Shown here: piece by piece, positions 12,207-26,800 of the stretch
Layout: each line of letters begins with the position of its first letter
Position numbering within the stretch: position 1 is the first letter of the stretch
NCBI GenBank assembly: GCA_921293015.1
Contig: OV121087.1
Span: forward strand, 34,765,235-34,829,234
DNA from: Phorcus lineatus
Lineage: Eukaryota; Mollusca; Gastropoda; Trochida; Trochidae
Length of the DNA stretch: 64,000 bases
Direction of reading: 5' to 3'
Made by a program: the position numbers and the translations under genes
The notes under the pieces: generated by a model
The model's input: the letters and a program-made list of their open reading frames with translations, nothing else
Told to the model about the DNA's origin: nothing
Database searches by the model: none

Positions 12207-13865
12207 AAATTTAAGGATATATTTTTAACAAAATTCATTCCCTTACTTAAAAAGAAATTTTTAAAAATATTTTCCTTGTGTTGAAATCTTGTATCATTAA
12301 CAATGTGTTACTTAACATATATTGGATAGGTCATGCATACATGTTATGTGATTTTGATCATTATCATTAGGATTTTTTGTCTTAAAAATCTCATTAATCC
12401 TAAAGATGCATAAAAGTAATTGATTCCAACCAAATTTTAAGTTTTCCCCATCGAACGACATACATAGTGAATTGGGATGGATCAATTACTTAGACAATAA
12501 ATTTTAATATGTTCAAGCCGGTTGAAACATATAATCTCAACAATGAAACAGCTGAAAATATCAGTAAAGCACTAAGCAAATATGAATTGAAGTACTGAGA
12601 CTGGAAAAAAATAAAATCCATGCATTGATATGTATATCCTTTTCAGCCATCATTAATTAACTAACAGTTATACCACACTCGTACACACATGTGGCATGTG
12701 ACATATGCAAGAAAAATAGTCATACAAAATAGTACAAATAGAACCACTCACTTGAAAACCATGAGTTTACTTTCCTATTATCAACAAGTGTGGTGATTGA
12801 GACGACAAATGTAGCAGGGAATACAAAGAATTGCTAATATACATATAAGATAAACAAAAAATACAAAGATATGTGACATTTTTATTAAATATTTTGTCCA
12901 TTATAAGATAAACAGTTCAAAAATAAATATTTTGTTACGTAGATATATTATCATCCAAACAATAACAATTTGTCACCAATAACAAGTAAGAATTGTTGCA
13001 TGAAACTGCCTTTTGAAGTTGTTTTTTTTAACATGGCACAAATGAAGTTATTTACAAAATTTAAAAAAATAATAAAATTTTCAAATATCTTTCACACTGT
13101 GCATAATAAGAACAACACAAATGCCCTATATCAAATACAATTTTAATGAAAGATAAAGCATGCCATATAACTAATAAACTTTGAGCATGTCTGATAAAAA
13201 CATTTTAACAAAAAATTGAAATAAAAAATCCTCCAAGAGAAAACTTCCTGAGTATGTTATCAATGTACAGTCAGATATATCAAAATCAAATTACCAAAAA
13301 CTCAAAGAATAGATTTTTTTTACTTGTAATAATAAACAAACCTGTAATAAGAACTTCAACTCCCACAAAAAGACATAACTTGTTCTGTTACTGGCTTGTT
13401 AAAGCCTTGCTGCATTGTGCAAAATTCATGGGTTGAGTCTAACACCCTCATTGATGTTTAATTGTAATCTCCAAGGCCTCCTTTCACAAAGCAACCTTTA
13501 CTAAGGTTAACCTTTACTCCCATTGTTTAACATTGCACTGAGATTATCTTGAGGACTTACGATCACCCAGGAGAATTTTAATTGGACTGTCAAGTTCAAG
13601 TTCAGGTGGAGTACTCAGAAGAGGTGATACAGAGAGGATGACAAAATGCAGCAACGCTATGTCAGCTAGTGATTCAGTCTGGCACATGGCTTGAGTGTGA
13701 AGTTGAAAGTGTCAATAAAAAAATTAAAAAATCTAAGTACATTTAAAATTGCAAATCACAATAATAAACAAGGCAGTGGTTAAAACTGATTGATATATAA
13801 ATGCTGCCTCTATTTCTATATTTTTGCCTAAAAACTTGTACATAATCTACAAGGAATAATTTTAT

Positions 13866-16800
13866 CTATTGCCATGGCAAGAGTTTCTGGAAGTAAGAGG
13901 AGGTGATCTTGGCAAGATCAATGTCGGTGTATCTGCGGAGTCCAAGAGTTACAAGACCACTCACAGACATCAGGAGGAAGACCCGCAAACAGTTAACTCC
14001 CATGTAGAATCCAGGTAATCTGGGAAAAGACAGTAAAAGACATATATTATAAAGGGGAAATATTGGCTTTGTTGCACATCAGGCTTTATTGCCTTAAAAG
14101 GTGAAGAGTTACATAATTTTTTAAAGCATTGCCCCTCATTCTGAAAATCGACTGTGATTAAAGCCTTTGGTTCTGTAGCACATTAGGCTTTTTTGCTTTA
14201 AAGAGTGAAGAGTAATTTAATTTAAGTAAATATCCCGTCAACCTGAAGATCGCCTGCGTAGTGAGTCAATCATGCAAAGCACAGAGTTTGAAATTTAAGA
14301 AAGACTGATACCCCCTTTGAAAAAATGGTAAAATGGTATTATTTGTTATGAGGAAAGTATGAGGATTTATTACCTTCCCTCAACGCTATGGCAGTATCCA
14401 GAGAAGTACTTGCTACGGGAGTAGATGTAGACGAGTCCTACCGCTGACGCTGCACCTGTCAATATAAGTACCATGACTTGTACATTTTTTATGGAAACGA
14501 ACATAATGAAAATCAAATTTTTATGTTAAATGGCATTTAACCCTTTTCTTTCCGGTATCAAACATATCAATGTGAGTTGATAGAAGTAAAAATTTGTAAA
14601 CCAATGAACTTGCGTGGACCCAATATGGTGACAACGTTGGTGAGCTTCTGTGAATATTCAAAACATACCATCATAATCATAGTGGTTTTATTCCCATTTT
14701 GCTTGTGACAACAATTTTTCTTTTTATCTACAAGAAGAAAATTTTTGCATAAGGTTATACATTTGATTAGGTTGCAGTACTTCAGATATATTCGCAAATA
14801 AAAAATTAGTTTGATGAATTATAAAAAATAACAATTCCATCAATGCAATTAGCAATCTAAAGAACCAAGAAGGACTTTTTGTGAGAAACAAATATTTTTT
14901 TTTTCTGACTTATTAACTTTGTATCATTCTTTTCCCACAGTGTTTGCTCAAGTCATAATATCATGTCCTGACCTCTGTTTGAATATTATAATTTGTCATG
15001 CTACAACTGGAGAAGCCTGATTGGATGCAATAAAAGTTAGTTGTGCAATCAACCAAGCTGTTTCTTAATTGATATTATAAACAGCCTCAGTCATTTTGTA
15101 TGCTCTGGTTAAACTAGATTTTATCCAACCGTGCCTTTGAGTCTTTTTAAAAGAACACCATCAAAGACTGTATCATAGCACAGACCTCGGTGACAACAGT
15201 CAAGCTTTCAATGCTAGATGTGTTTTCAGACGCTGAAATTTAGCAGTGGTTTGTTTTGCAATTTTTAATAAGGGAGATGTATTACAAATAAAAACTATTT
15301 GACAGAGATGAACTAATTATCACATTTCCTGTTACAATTGTGGTAGTCTGTTGACCAAGAAATAAAATATGATGTTATAAGAAAGTCTACCATCATGTTC
15401 ATCTTAAAAAAAGAAGAAATAGTAATAGCAGAAAACAAATATGTATAATTTAACTGATTATCAAAACAACCTATTCATTCTTCCAGGATTTTGATTATAC
15501 AATATTTGTTGAAGCACTCATAAAATATACCAGCATGGACTTAACATAATCCTATGACATTATATACTGTAACAACATGTGTTACATAGTTTCATTGACG
15601 AGGATGTGTTAATAATGTACAACATTTCTATTGTGATATCAAAACACTTTTAGTTGTTATGATTAGATTGTTATACAAAGTAAGAATTTGATGATGACAT
15701 AGGATTTATCACCTATGCTAGCGATGATATTCAAGGGATATATTTCGTAAGAGTTCCTGAAGACAGACCTGGATGGAAGAAGATGGCAGACAACCACAGA
15801 CAGGACATGAAGATGGGGTGGAACTCCAGAGTGTTCATTCTGTTGTAGACAAATAATTAAAAAAAATTCAAAGGACATGGAAGGACATACATAAACATTT
15901 TTCCTGTATCATTGTTTCACTAATGTATGGTTTGAATCTGGATGCATCAAAACAGATCTGAGGACTCTAATTATTTGTCTTTATATTTCTAACCAACAAA
16001 TTCATGGTCCTCGGTCAGTTCTTCACAAGCTGAATTTGATAAAAGTTAAACTTCAATGTTTTGCATGATCAGAAATTTTAAAGAATATGAAATGGCGTTG
16101 GCTCTCTAGTCTGTCACTAATTGGCTAAAGTACAAAGGTCACCTGACCAAATCATTATGGAGCAGTAAGGCAGCAAGAAAAAAGTTATAGTTTTGATCCA
16201 ATTTAATGAGATTGGTGAGGCAACTTCATAATAGTTCATATCCTTAATAGATGTTAATAGAACCTAAAAGCTTTATCTGGAGGTAATCAAGTTTCAACAA
16301 AATAATTATCTTTCAATTTATCAATAACAATTTGATTTTGATAATTGATTTACAGAAAATACAAAATAATGATTGTAGAGGAAGCTCACTGTGCTCTTAG
16401 GGCTCTCTCAAAGGCAGGGTCTCCACTCATTTCAGGGTAGTTGATCTTGTGTTTCTTCCTGATCATGCCCACCCTTTTCACATTATCAGCTGGAATGTTG
16501 AATCATATTTTTTTAGTCAAGTAGATTATCTTTACTTATGCAATATTTATTTTGTTCCTTGTTTCCTAATAATCAAAATAAAAAAATCAAAGATAATAGT
16601 TTCTGTATATTTTTAAGTATTCTCTAAAAAATAATATTTTTTATTTGGAGATTGAAAAAGGTTTGGTTTTCTGTTAATCTTAAGTATTCTCTTTTTAAAA
16701 AAATGTAATCTATAGCTACATTATTATTTCTTTCTGAATTTACCTTCATTGTGAAAATGATAACGCAGTGACGTGTCTTCTCAAGTTGGAATAAAACAGT

Positions 16801-17139
16801 GCCCTATCTTTCGCTTGAGTGATCATTTGTAACTAAAAATATTTGCTAATTCAACAGAATCCAACCGATTGCAAGGGACAATATTAAGAAAGCCCAACTG
16901 TCCCGTAGTATTTTTTATATCATAGCCTATGTCCTTATATACTATATTTACCATCTACACTGCAGGATTTCTTATCGTTCACTGCTCGACGAAACTACTG
17001 CAGGTAAGCATTTATCGTACACGAAGTGGTGTCATCTCAAACAAATCTTATACTTACTTAGCTGGAGGGCTGACAGCAGGGTTACTGTCCCGGGGAAGAG
17101 TAAATCTTCCAGTTTCAGGAAAGATGCCATGTCACTCAT
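13866..17139 (-). CDS. MAPEG-family membrane protein B (LTC4S/FLAP/MGST2-like), 5 exons, 162 aa
   Basis: Second tandem MAPEG gene. Exons in transcript order are 17139-17058, 16489-16390, 15839-15769, 14455-14374 and 14019-13866, all GT-AG and in phase. Exons 2, 3 and 4 have exactly the same lengths (100, 71 and 82 nt) as in the paralogue. The family motif GDPAFERALRAQMNTLEF is at residues 50-67, so N63 and E66 match LTC4S N55 and E58. YSRSKYFSGY at 96-105 and R112 match Y93, Y97 and R104. The C-terminal half (RLPGF, then FLLMSVSG) is FLAP-like. An upstream in-frame ATG at 17232 would add 31 residues, but I prefer 17139 because it gives 162 aa, equal to the paralogue. Activity is likely glutathione conjugation or peroxidase, or leukotriene-type synthesis, at the ER or nuclear envelope (inference from family). 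Confidence 0.91.
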
Positions 17140-17689
17140 TGTGTTATAAAGCTTAACTACCTTACTATCAGATGCGTTTGCTCGTGGAGTTGTAATATGA
17201 GAGGTCAAAGGTGAACTTTCCAAGACAGACAACTCTTGTGGATTTAAGTTTTAAAATCATTCTCTTATTTTAAGTATTTGTTCTTGCTTTAATTGTCGTT
17301 TGTCATCCTAAAACGTTTTACTCCAACACATGGAATAGGTAGGGCATACACATTATACTTTTGACTTTATACAACAAAAAGTTAAGATAAAATGCTAAAA
17401 AAAATTAAGATTTTTTTCCATTGAAAAAAAAAGTATATATATATATATAGTTGAACCTCAGGGATAATGATAAGAATTTTTTTTTTTTTTTTCAGTGTGA
17501 TTGAAATTTTTAAAATGTGTGCTAATCGTCATAGTACAATCCGAGTAGCCTTAGATATGGTGGGGCACCGATAGCGCAGATCAGGAGGTCTGTGGGGGGG
17601 GATCATGGGGAAGGGTAATTAACGGAAAGTAAACATGGGTATTAATTGGCAGATCCAGAAATGTTTCATGTATTTAAAAAAAAAATTCA

Positions 17690-18265
17690 AAAAGGGGTTT
17701 CGCAACTCGGTTTTGAAGGGTAGGGTATAGGGTAGGAAATGGGTATATAGCAATATTGGTAGGGAATGGGTATTTAGCGATATTGGTAGGAAATGGGTAT
17801 ATAGCAATATTGGTAGGGAATGGGTATAAAGCGATATTGGTAGGGAATGGGTATAAAGCGATATTGGTAGGGAATGGGTAAATAAAGATAATGGTAGGAA
17901 ATGGGTATATGGAGGTATTGGTAGGGAATGGGTAAATAGAGATATTGGTAGGGAATGGGTAAATAGAGATATTGGTAGGGAATGGGTAAAAGAGATATTG
18001 GTAAGGAATGCGTATATAGAGATATTGTTAGGGAATGTGTGGACGTAAAGGGAAGGTTAGTGTATAGGGTAGGAAATGGATATATAGAGATATTTTGTAG
18101 GGCATGGGTGTGGACGTAAAGGGAAGGTTAGTGTATAGGGTAGGAAATGGATATATAGAGATATTTTGTAGGGTATGGGTGTGGACGTAAAGGGAAGGTT
18201 AGTCTATAGGGTAGGAAATAGATATATAGATATATTGGTAGGGAATGGGTGTGGATGTAAAGGGA
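17690..18265. repeat. 27-bp minisatellite passing into a 71-bp repeat
   Basis: From about 17730 to 18040 the unit is 27 bp, built on TGGTAGGGAATGGGTATAAA with variants. From about 18047 the unit changes to 71 bp (GGGAAGGTTAGTGTATAGGG), three copies, each containing one short 27-bp-like segment. It shows strong purine/pyrimidine strand asymmetry. The open frames on the opposite strand here are by-products of the repeat. Confidence 0.9.
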
Positions 18266-18269
18266 AGGG

Positions 18270-19540
18270 GAGGGTAGAAAATGGGATATTCTTGCTTTAA
18301 TATAAAGCATTCCGTCAGTTGTAAAAAAACACTTTGGTGTTAAAGAAAAGAAACCATGTAACCCAGAGGGCTTTAGATTTATGGAATTGCAAAGTTTCAT
18401 GAACGTTGAGAATCTGGTATAAATTTTCAATTTGTAATAAAGTACCCTTTCAAGGGTGTGAATGCCTATTGAACAACTATGTGTGTGTAAGTTTGTAGTC
18501 TTGCTGAATTAATGACCCAAAAATACAACAAACAGGAATATTCATTATAAAATACTTTATGTCATAGACCCTGAAACAAAATATAAATTAGTATCATTAT
18601 GCGCTATCGTTTCATAGTACAGTGATTGACAACAGATAACACATTCATTAGGGGAAAAAAACCAAGTGAAATGGAATTCATTAACAACATCATGGTTTTC
18701 AGATGACGGATTTCATACTTAACAACAACATAATAAATTCATTTATCAATGTAATCTTTCTTGAAAAGATATTCATTGTGGAGAAGAAAGTCAAAATGAG
18801 GCCTTTCAACAAACATGCACATGAAAATTGTTTAAAAAAATAATACCAAAATCGATTGCATCTTTTTGTATGCATGGGTTTTTGCAATAGTATTCTTACT
18901 AGTAACTAGCTAATGGCCATTAAGAAGATGAACCTTAATGGTGAACAACCCTCTTTTTGATAGTATCATCACTATGTGACCCCTCTTACAAAATTCCTGT
19001 GCCCACTTCCAACAGATGATATATTACCATTTTCTGCAGCACATTTCTTGGACATGGGACCATCTAAAAGATATGTCTATAGATGTACATCAATATAATG
19101 TACACAAAAGACTTAACAGATAAACTATACAATTCTGTACAAAATAACATACACTAACAACATAAATTGTTACAGTTTTTCTTTCAAAGCATTGGACGGA
19201 ATGCAGGATGTAGTTAACAATTGTAGGACAGGAGATTCAAGATGGGTTCATAACAGTCATCCCTTGAAAAAAAATATCACAATCTCTGATATACCTTTGG
19301 GCTAGCTTTTTAGAATCTCCTTTAGCAATAAGTCACAGGTGCCATGCATTTGATTTGAATTCATTTACAGTTATCTTAGCTCTTATAGTGATTGCAAAAT
19401 CCACACCAGTGGTGTTCTACAAACTAATTTGCTTCTAATTGTGATTGCCCTTCAGTGAAGAACACAGTGAGAACTGCACATGTTTGACTTAAAAATTAGA
19501 AACTCTGTTTAGAAATTATGACTGACACAAAAATGGCATT
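18270..19540. other. intergenic DNA, no gene seen
   Basis: AT-rich single-copy-looking sequence between the second MAPEG gene and BBS7. Short open frames on the minus strand (for example 18699-18887) have no recognisable features or splice support. Confidence 0.4.
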
Positions 19541-19666
19541 CTATAAAAGGGGCAGTAGCACCTTTGTTTTAGATAAATTCAGTGATCATGCAAAAATGTT
19601 GAGCTGAAACTCTGCTTAAAATAATAATTTTATACCAATATGGCATTCAATGAAAACTTAGATCTA

Positions 19667-20036
19667 TTAAAGGGGCAGTAGCACCTATTTTTTTTAGATT
19701 AATTAATTGACCTCACAAAAATGTACCGGTAAATGAAAGTTTCCAATTCCAAGAAGAATTTATTTAATCAAAAGAAGATATTCTAAAACTAATGTACCAT
19801 GATTAGTTAAACTACGTGGATCCATTTTCCTACGTCAAATAATTAAAATTTGTCACACAACAATGGCCACCAATGGTTTTTGTTTGATACTTAATTATTT
19901 CCTCTAAGTCTATGGATGATCAGATTGAGTAATAAGATGTTTTGATCCTCTGCGATAATGCATTTGGCATACACTGAAAAAGGGGAAAATTTTAAGAAAT
20001 AAATCTTTTTTTTAAGAAGTGCTACTGCCCCTTTAA
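19667..20036. mobile_element. TTAA-flanked MITE with AGGGGCAGTAGCAC ends
   Basis: The element begins TTAA-AGGGGCAGTAGCAC at 19667 and ends GTGCTACTGCCCCT-TTAA at 20036, so the ends are inverted copies bordered by a TTAA duplication. TTAA duplication is the known hallmark of piggyBac-type transposition. No transposase is present. A lone copy of the same end lies at about 19548 (AAAGGGGCAGTAGCACC), and a decayed one near 38476. Confidence 0.75.
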
Positions 20037-20842
20037 GGATGACTAGGAAATAGATGTTCGAAAGTTGCATCAGAACTGCCAATTCAACCTGTAATTCAAC
20101 AACTGTCTCATTTCAGTTTTCAGTACCAGCTCATAGTATTCTGAATTGAGGTTACTAATAATTGCTGATGAGGACATTGCACTCAAAATGTTAATATTGA
20201 CGAAAGCAACAAGGTTTGAATTAGCCAGTCACAGAGGTAAACTTTGCGAAGGAAGTTCTTCAATCATAAATATTCTCTCATATGAACTGAATTTTTGTGA
20301 TCCCATGTACGCAAAATAAGAAACTCCATCACAAGAATTGCAAATGACATTTATATGGTAAAACTAGGAATCTCTTATCATCTTTGTTTAAAAGAATTTT
20401 TTGTGGTCCAGAGATAACACAGCCACGTCACAGATGGTTATGCAGTGTGTAATACTGTAACAACGTATTAGATGCTCTTTCTCTTTTGATATTTCTGTAT
20501 AAGATTTCCTTGTCAATCAAAACACTTACATGTTCTTGAATACAGGGGAATGAAAAACAAGTGTTGTAGAATTACAACTTCATTATTACCAAAAGGCAAG
20601 AAGTTGTAAATCCATAGAACTCGTTTCTCATTCATCTTACCAACTTCTCAAGAAGTTGTACTAAGAGGTGGGATGAATGTTAAAGAGATTTCATTGAACC
20701 AGAAATCATCAAAAGACCCTTCGACCTCTAGCCAATTCAGAAACACCAAACACATGTTTAGGCCCCTGTAGAGGTCAAAGGTCACTAAGAGGTGGAATGA
20801 ATGCAAACATTTCTAAATGTACAAATAATGAGCCAAAGAGCA

Positions 20843-23800
20843 TCACGCCGAGTTTTCAAAGAACTGGATGAGGTTGTCGAGATCGTAGTTGTCAAGGGTT
20901 TCAAGAAGGGCTGGAACCTTGCCCTTCACATTCTGACCTTTGAACTTGAACTTGTCAATGTAAAGGTCAGTTATCATACCTGAAAAAATTTATAGCTTAT
21001 CTTAGATTTTATGTGAGACAGAAGAAAGGTTTCAAAGACTATTAAAGGAAGGTCTGCGGTCATACGTGTAAAAAAATTCAATTTGGCTTCATTTACTTCC
21101 GAAACAAGTTATCTATTATAAAATCAATATCTTATGCAAATTTATGAATTAATTATACCTAATCACTTTCATTTAAAATAAGGGCTAATCCACTGAAGTA
21201 AAAACTATACATCAAAGACCTTTGTGGTATATCAATCGCCAAAACTTATATATTTTAGATGCAAAAAGGTTCCTCCACAGTTAAGATAATCCTTAAATGA
21301 TCATCTCAAACATTTAGAGACCAACAAAAATTTCCAATCAAAAACTGGAAAAGCCATGCAAGTATTCATACTTATCAGTAACTTATAGGAGGCTTGACAC
21401 AACACATACAGAGTCAACAGCAGTTCTGAATGTACCGTAAAGCCTCTCGAGATGACAGGGTTGCTTCTTGTACTCGCTCTGGAGACTGTCTGCATCCTTC
21501 AGAATCTGCTGGTACTCCGCCGACATGAAGCTTGTGTCACTCTCGTGGACGGATAATTCCTGCCAGGTGTATATCAGTTTTATCAAATTGTTAAAGAGTT
21601 ATCTTTCATCTGATATGTGGCATAATCTTTCTTGGCTTGATTGAAAATTCTTCCATAATTAGTCATAACATGTACGTATATTACAGTATTTTGGCAATCT
21701 GGCTTTTTTGGTCCTTTAAGATTTAATTATGCTCCTAAGAAAATCTACATGTTTTGTAAAATGTTATTAAAGGCATGTTTACAAACAATATAACTTAATT
21801 GCGAAAAATTAATTTAACTTGATAAAAGAACCTGTTTTTCAGATATATTTTTTTATAATACAGCGAAACATCATTACTTTGAATGCTAAAGATATCATCT
21901 GAAAAGTTCCCCTCACCTTGAGAGCATCTATGAGCTGAACCTTCTTGGCGAGGAGGAGTTGATGTTCTAGTCGGGGATGGATCAGAGCCAGGGTGTGCGC
22001 TATAGACTCGTCATTGACATCTGAAACAAGCACCAAGCATCACACATTAGGTGTTTGTACACAAACGTTATTCAATGAAACAAAACTTTAATGACAGAAT
22101 AGAAACATGTTTGTTGTAGATCCCTATAATGGAGGGAGACAGTATTTTCATGCTAAAAAATAGTTTACCACAGAAAGCAGGAAATTTAATCCTGCACAAT
22201 ATATAATAGATGATAATTAGATAAATAGAATTCAATCCAATAGTGGCATACATCAATACCTTTAAATAATTCAGTCAATGTCAAACAAACAGATTATCAA
22301 ATATGAAAAGATTACAGGTACTTCATAATTGTACAGTTGAAACAAATGTATATACATTTTTATGCCTGAGGGATGGGTATGACCTTCAAAACATGAAACT
22401 ATAAAATTCTAATTCTTCTGTGGATAACCTCATGTGTGCATGACAGATTTATCTACTTGTAAATAGATATCTTAAAGCCTAATCATTGTCATCAAACAAA
22501 TCAACACAAAAATAATGATAATAAAAGAACTGACCATAAGTGATATCCAGTCTAATTTTCTTCTTGGTGGCCTCCTTTGACAGCACATCTTTTAGTATGG
22601 AGATAGTGGAGATGTTGTCAGACTTGAACACAGCCTCGCCCTTCCTGCAGGGAATAAAAAAAGTCATCATGCACTACTTTTCTCCATTTCATGTTGAGCA
22701 GGAAATGCATTTCATCATCACTTAATCCATGGTAGTGACATCACTACCTTGTGTTAACAGTGTTTTTTTTCTCATAGAAGTGGCTCTTCTGGGAGTGTTC
22801 TGGTCATGGGGTATTAGTTTTTATATTTTTAACAATATGGAGTCTACTCATATGCTTCAAGAATGACAAATTTTAAAACTTCTCAAATATGAAAGTAACT
22901 ACTTAAAGTATGTGAGTCAAGATTTTAACATGCAACCCTCGAATTGTCATCTCAGCACTTATATCTCATATGCGACAAGGTTGACAAAAGTAGAGAGAAA
23001 GTTTGTCATTAAGACATTTTTTTATCATTTGACAGGTAAAGCATGAAGCACATGGGGAGAACATGAGTAGCATGATATCCTGCATTTCCATTACATCTAA
23101 CAATGAGGGATACTTACACAGATAAACTCAGTGTATGATCGGTTTACGGTATCATTCAAATCTTTCATGATGACAATTATCATGTCATCACGATCATCAT
23201 TATAAGGAGTAAAGTGATATTTATATGCCCCTCATCATGATTATGACATGCTTATATAAGCATCAGAGAGTAAGATTCCTGCTTTTACGTGAACTCAATC
23301 TGGTTGTTAGGGAAAATGAAAGGACAAACTGGATAGTTCATAAAAAAATTCATTGCATCATCATATTTAGGTGTATAGAAGTATTGTATATCTCTCATTA
23401 TGATGACACACTAGTAGAGGAAAAATCAGATGAGGAGATTTTTACTTGTATGTGCACTCCAGCTGGGTGTCCAGGAAAGTGGAGACGAACTGGAAGTTAG
23501 CCGTGTCTCCCGCAGGGGTCCGGTCTGGTAGCTCCGGTAGGCAGAAACACACCCATGAGTGCATCTCCGCTAGTGAGAACTGTCCTGTCAGCTTCAAGGT
23601 GTTACATGGTCTGGAACATTAAAAACAGAACATTTGTCATTGGTCATATAACTAACAAACCTTTTTTCATGATTTACATAGGGAGTTTTACTTATAGTAA
23701 TGTGCAATTTGACTTTCATGAATTAAGCGTGAATTTTTCCATTACCCTCGTGTACAAATTTGCAAAAGTTTTGCTTAAGTCATATGTTACACTTTCAAGG

Positions 23801-26800
23801 ATGATCATTTCTTTTTCACCAATTCATTTCCATTTGATTCATATGAAGAAAGCCAGAAATCAACCTGCGTCTCTTCAAGAGCTTGCTACAGCGTGACACA
23901 AAATATTACGAAGTTCCAGATGCTGAAAAACGGGAATCTGCACTTAAGTGATGTGAGGTGATTGGGGATTAACACTGCTTTTAAGAGTATTTCCCTTATA
24001 TTTACAGCTGCAAGTATTATTGCAGGGGAAAAGCCTACAACACTATTGTGGCTATGGATTGAGGTGAAACCTGCGAGCATCAGCTGGAACTAGCAAACCA
24101 TGGGTGGAATCTGCACTGAAACAATCTTTAATATGTGAATGTGATCAATTGGATTGGTGAATATGAAATTTCATATCCATAAAGTCCTTGACTGTTACTA
24201 AACCTTTTTGGACATGACTAAGACATTGATGGGCCCTTTGAAGAGTTTTCTTTGTTCATAACATTTATAACATGTTTTTAAAGGCCGAATAATACAATAA
24301 TCTTCAACCCTAGAAAAGACCTTTTAAACAAATAGCACATGTAAATAAACAGATACACTGGATAGACTATATAAAGGAAAAGTTTAAATGTCATTTAGCC
24401 TATGAAGGTGGACAAAATAGTATATGACTGGTACAAATTCAATACTTTATCTCTTTCACGTTTCCATCGCTTACAGAAGAACCTGCACTAATAGAAGAAC
24501 ATGCACTGAAACAATGTTTGCTATGCAAAAATAATCAGCTTGATCAGTGAATAAGAAATTCAATATCAATCATTTTCTTAACTGTTTTAATACCTTGTTT
24601 AACATGACTAGTACACTGATGTGGCCTTTATATTTTTCCTACAGAACCTCCTTAAACCCACTGTAAACCTAAGTACAAGTTCAATACTTTAACTCTATCA
24701 CTTACCTGTCATCATGGAATATGTGCGTCCTCTGGTGTAGGGAGAGTGGTTTGATGGGGTATTGTTTCACTTGACAGGTTTTGGGTTGGATACGAGGGGT
24801 GATGTACGCTTGTAGAGTTCCATGTTGACCTTCAATTGACCTGACCTTCAACTCTAGTCTGGTCGTATTTGCTTGGCATCGGTATGTAGCCAGCAGGAAA
24901 TTTCCCTCCTTTGAAAGATATGAAGATTATAGTTAAATAAAATTAATAATCTTACATGAAAAAACATAGTTCTTCCTCTCAACAAGACATGGGTTTAATT
25001 ATTAGAATACATGGAATATTACAGCAGACACAGGGTTAATCAATAGTGTCCTCGTTAGATCATTTTTGTATCAATGACTTTATTATGAATGTATGTGAAC
25101 TGTGAATGGCCATACAGACATACAGGGCATTCACAGACTATTAAAGAACCTATTGCTATATATTGCTATACAAGATATATACCTCATGCCAGTCTGAATC
25201 AAGTCTCATCATAATTGATAGGACTTTAAAGTTTGTGTAAAGCATGTTGATTAGCTGGCACAGAAAATGTGATGAAATGCAGCAAGACTTAAGTCAGCCT
25301 GTGATTAAGAACGACACAATTTATGCCTTGCTAAAGACTGGACACAGTACCTCTGGGTTACAAGCACTGTAGCTGACCACGGCTGAATTCTTCTCTACAT
25401 CCAGGAGATCCACTGGAACATCACTCTGTCAAACACACGACCAAGTTCAATGCATGAAGAAAAAGTGGTTTCTTTAAATTTCAGAGCAACTATTTTCAAA
25501 TATTTATTATTAAATTCCCTTTCAACACAAAGAAAATTTATCTCCCATTTCATTGACCTGAAGCATGGTGAGGTGAGGTGATATGGGGTGTAACACAGCT
25601 ATCAAGAGTATTTCATCTATATCAGGGCTGCTAATATTATCACAGCTAGAAAGTCCCCCACCACTTGTGGCAATACATTGCGGTGAAACCTGCGAGCATT
25701 GGAGGGAACTAGTGAACCATGGGTGGTACTGCGCTGAAATTCAGTGGCGCTTCGGACCTAGACCTTACTGCATGTAGAAAATGTAGTACACTGCATGTAG
25801 TTCTCTAATGCAGACAAAATTACTTAGTCCCTGGCGGGATTCAAACCTTAGACCTCTTGATCTGATTCCAACCGTGTTAACCATTACGCTGTCCTACCAA
25901 AAACCTAAAGCATCATATTATTTATTGGCAGTATCATTACCTACCTCCTTGTGGCACCACACCATTAAGAGTTACCTCCCTTACCTGAAGAAGCACGTTG
26001 TCTATGGGCATCTGTAGTTCGAGGCTGAGCGAGTAGCTAGCATCCTCCCGGTTGAGGACGAACTTGTCGTTGATGCTAAACACTGGGACTGCTGATACTG
26101 CATTCTTAGAGAAAGCAGATTGTTGATACTTCTCACGTTCGTCCATCACCTTCTGTTGGAGGTCCTCCAGCTCGTTCCTGTGAAGTTGGGCCATAGTTCA
26201 CAATTGAAGGGACATGTATATTGTAAGAAGGCAGTGGCAAATCAAGGGGGTTGTCCTATGGGTTTGAACTCCTCACATTTTGTATTTTAAAAAAATACCA
26301 AAAAAATCTGTGAAATGGGTGATGACCAAGGGTAAATAAACCTCTTCCTTTCAAAAAATCCTGAAACTGTCACTGGATTGAAAATAATGTTTAGGATGGC
26401 ACAACTGTTAACCAATTTGAGAGATGATTTAATGTAAAGAAAAAATGAAAATGTATTAAGGGTGTTATTTAAAACTTTCTGACAGCCTGAAAACTAAATA
26501 TATCTATCAAGTGACAGCAACATATACAATTCCATTAAGGAGTGATGGTAAATTAAATGTGGAAAAAAAGATACAATATGATATATGGAGGCACTTCTAT
26601 TACTTTAAATTACACACACATAAATGTTCAATCAAAATCTGAAATGGTAATGGAGTAGAAGTCTAAGAAGAGATAAGACAAATTAATTTATTCAGCTCAT
26701 TGAGAATCAAAGGGTTTATCTATGAGAACAGAATATTAAGCAACAAGATCAAAAGAAGCTGATAACTGTTAGGCAATAAAAATGAAATTCAAAATAATTT

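Noticed and set aside
17140-17232. Upstream ATG giving a 31-residue N-terminal extension of MAPEG protein B
   Set aside because: The extension lacks a signal-like pattern. The downstream ATG gives 162 aa, identical to the paralogue and close to FLAP.
23225-23896. Plus-strand frames of 91 and 113 codons
   Set aside because: They overlap BBS7 exon 15 in antisense and the neighbouring introns, with no motif.
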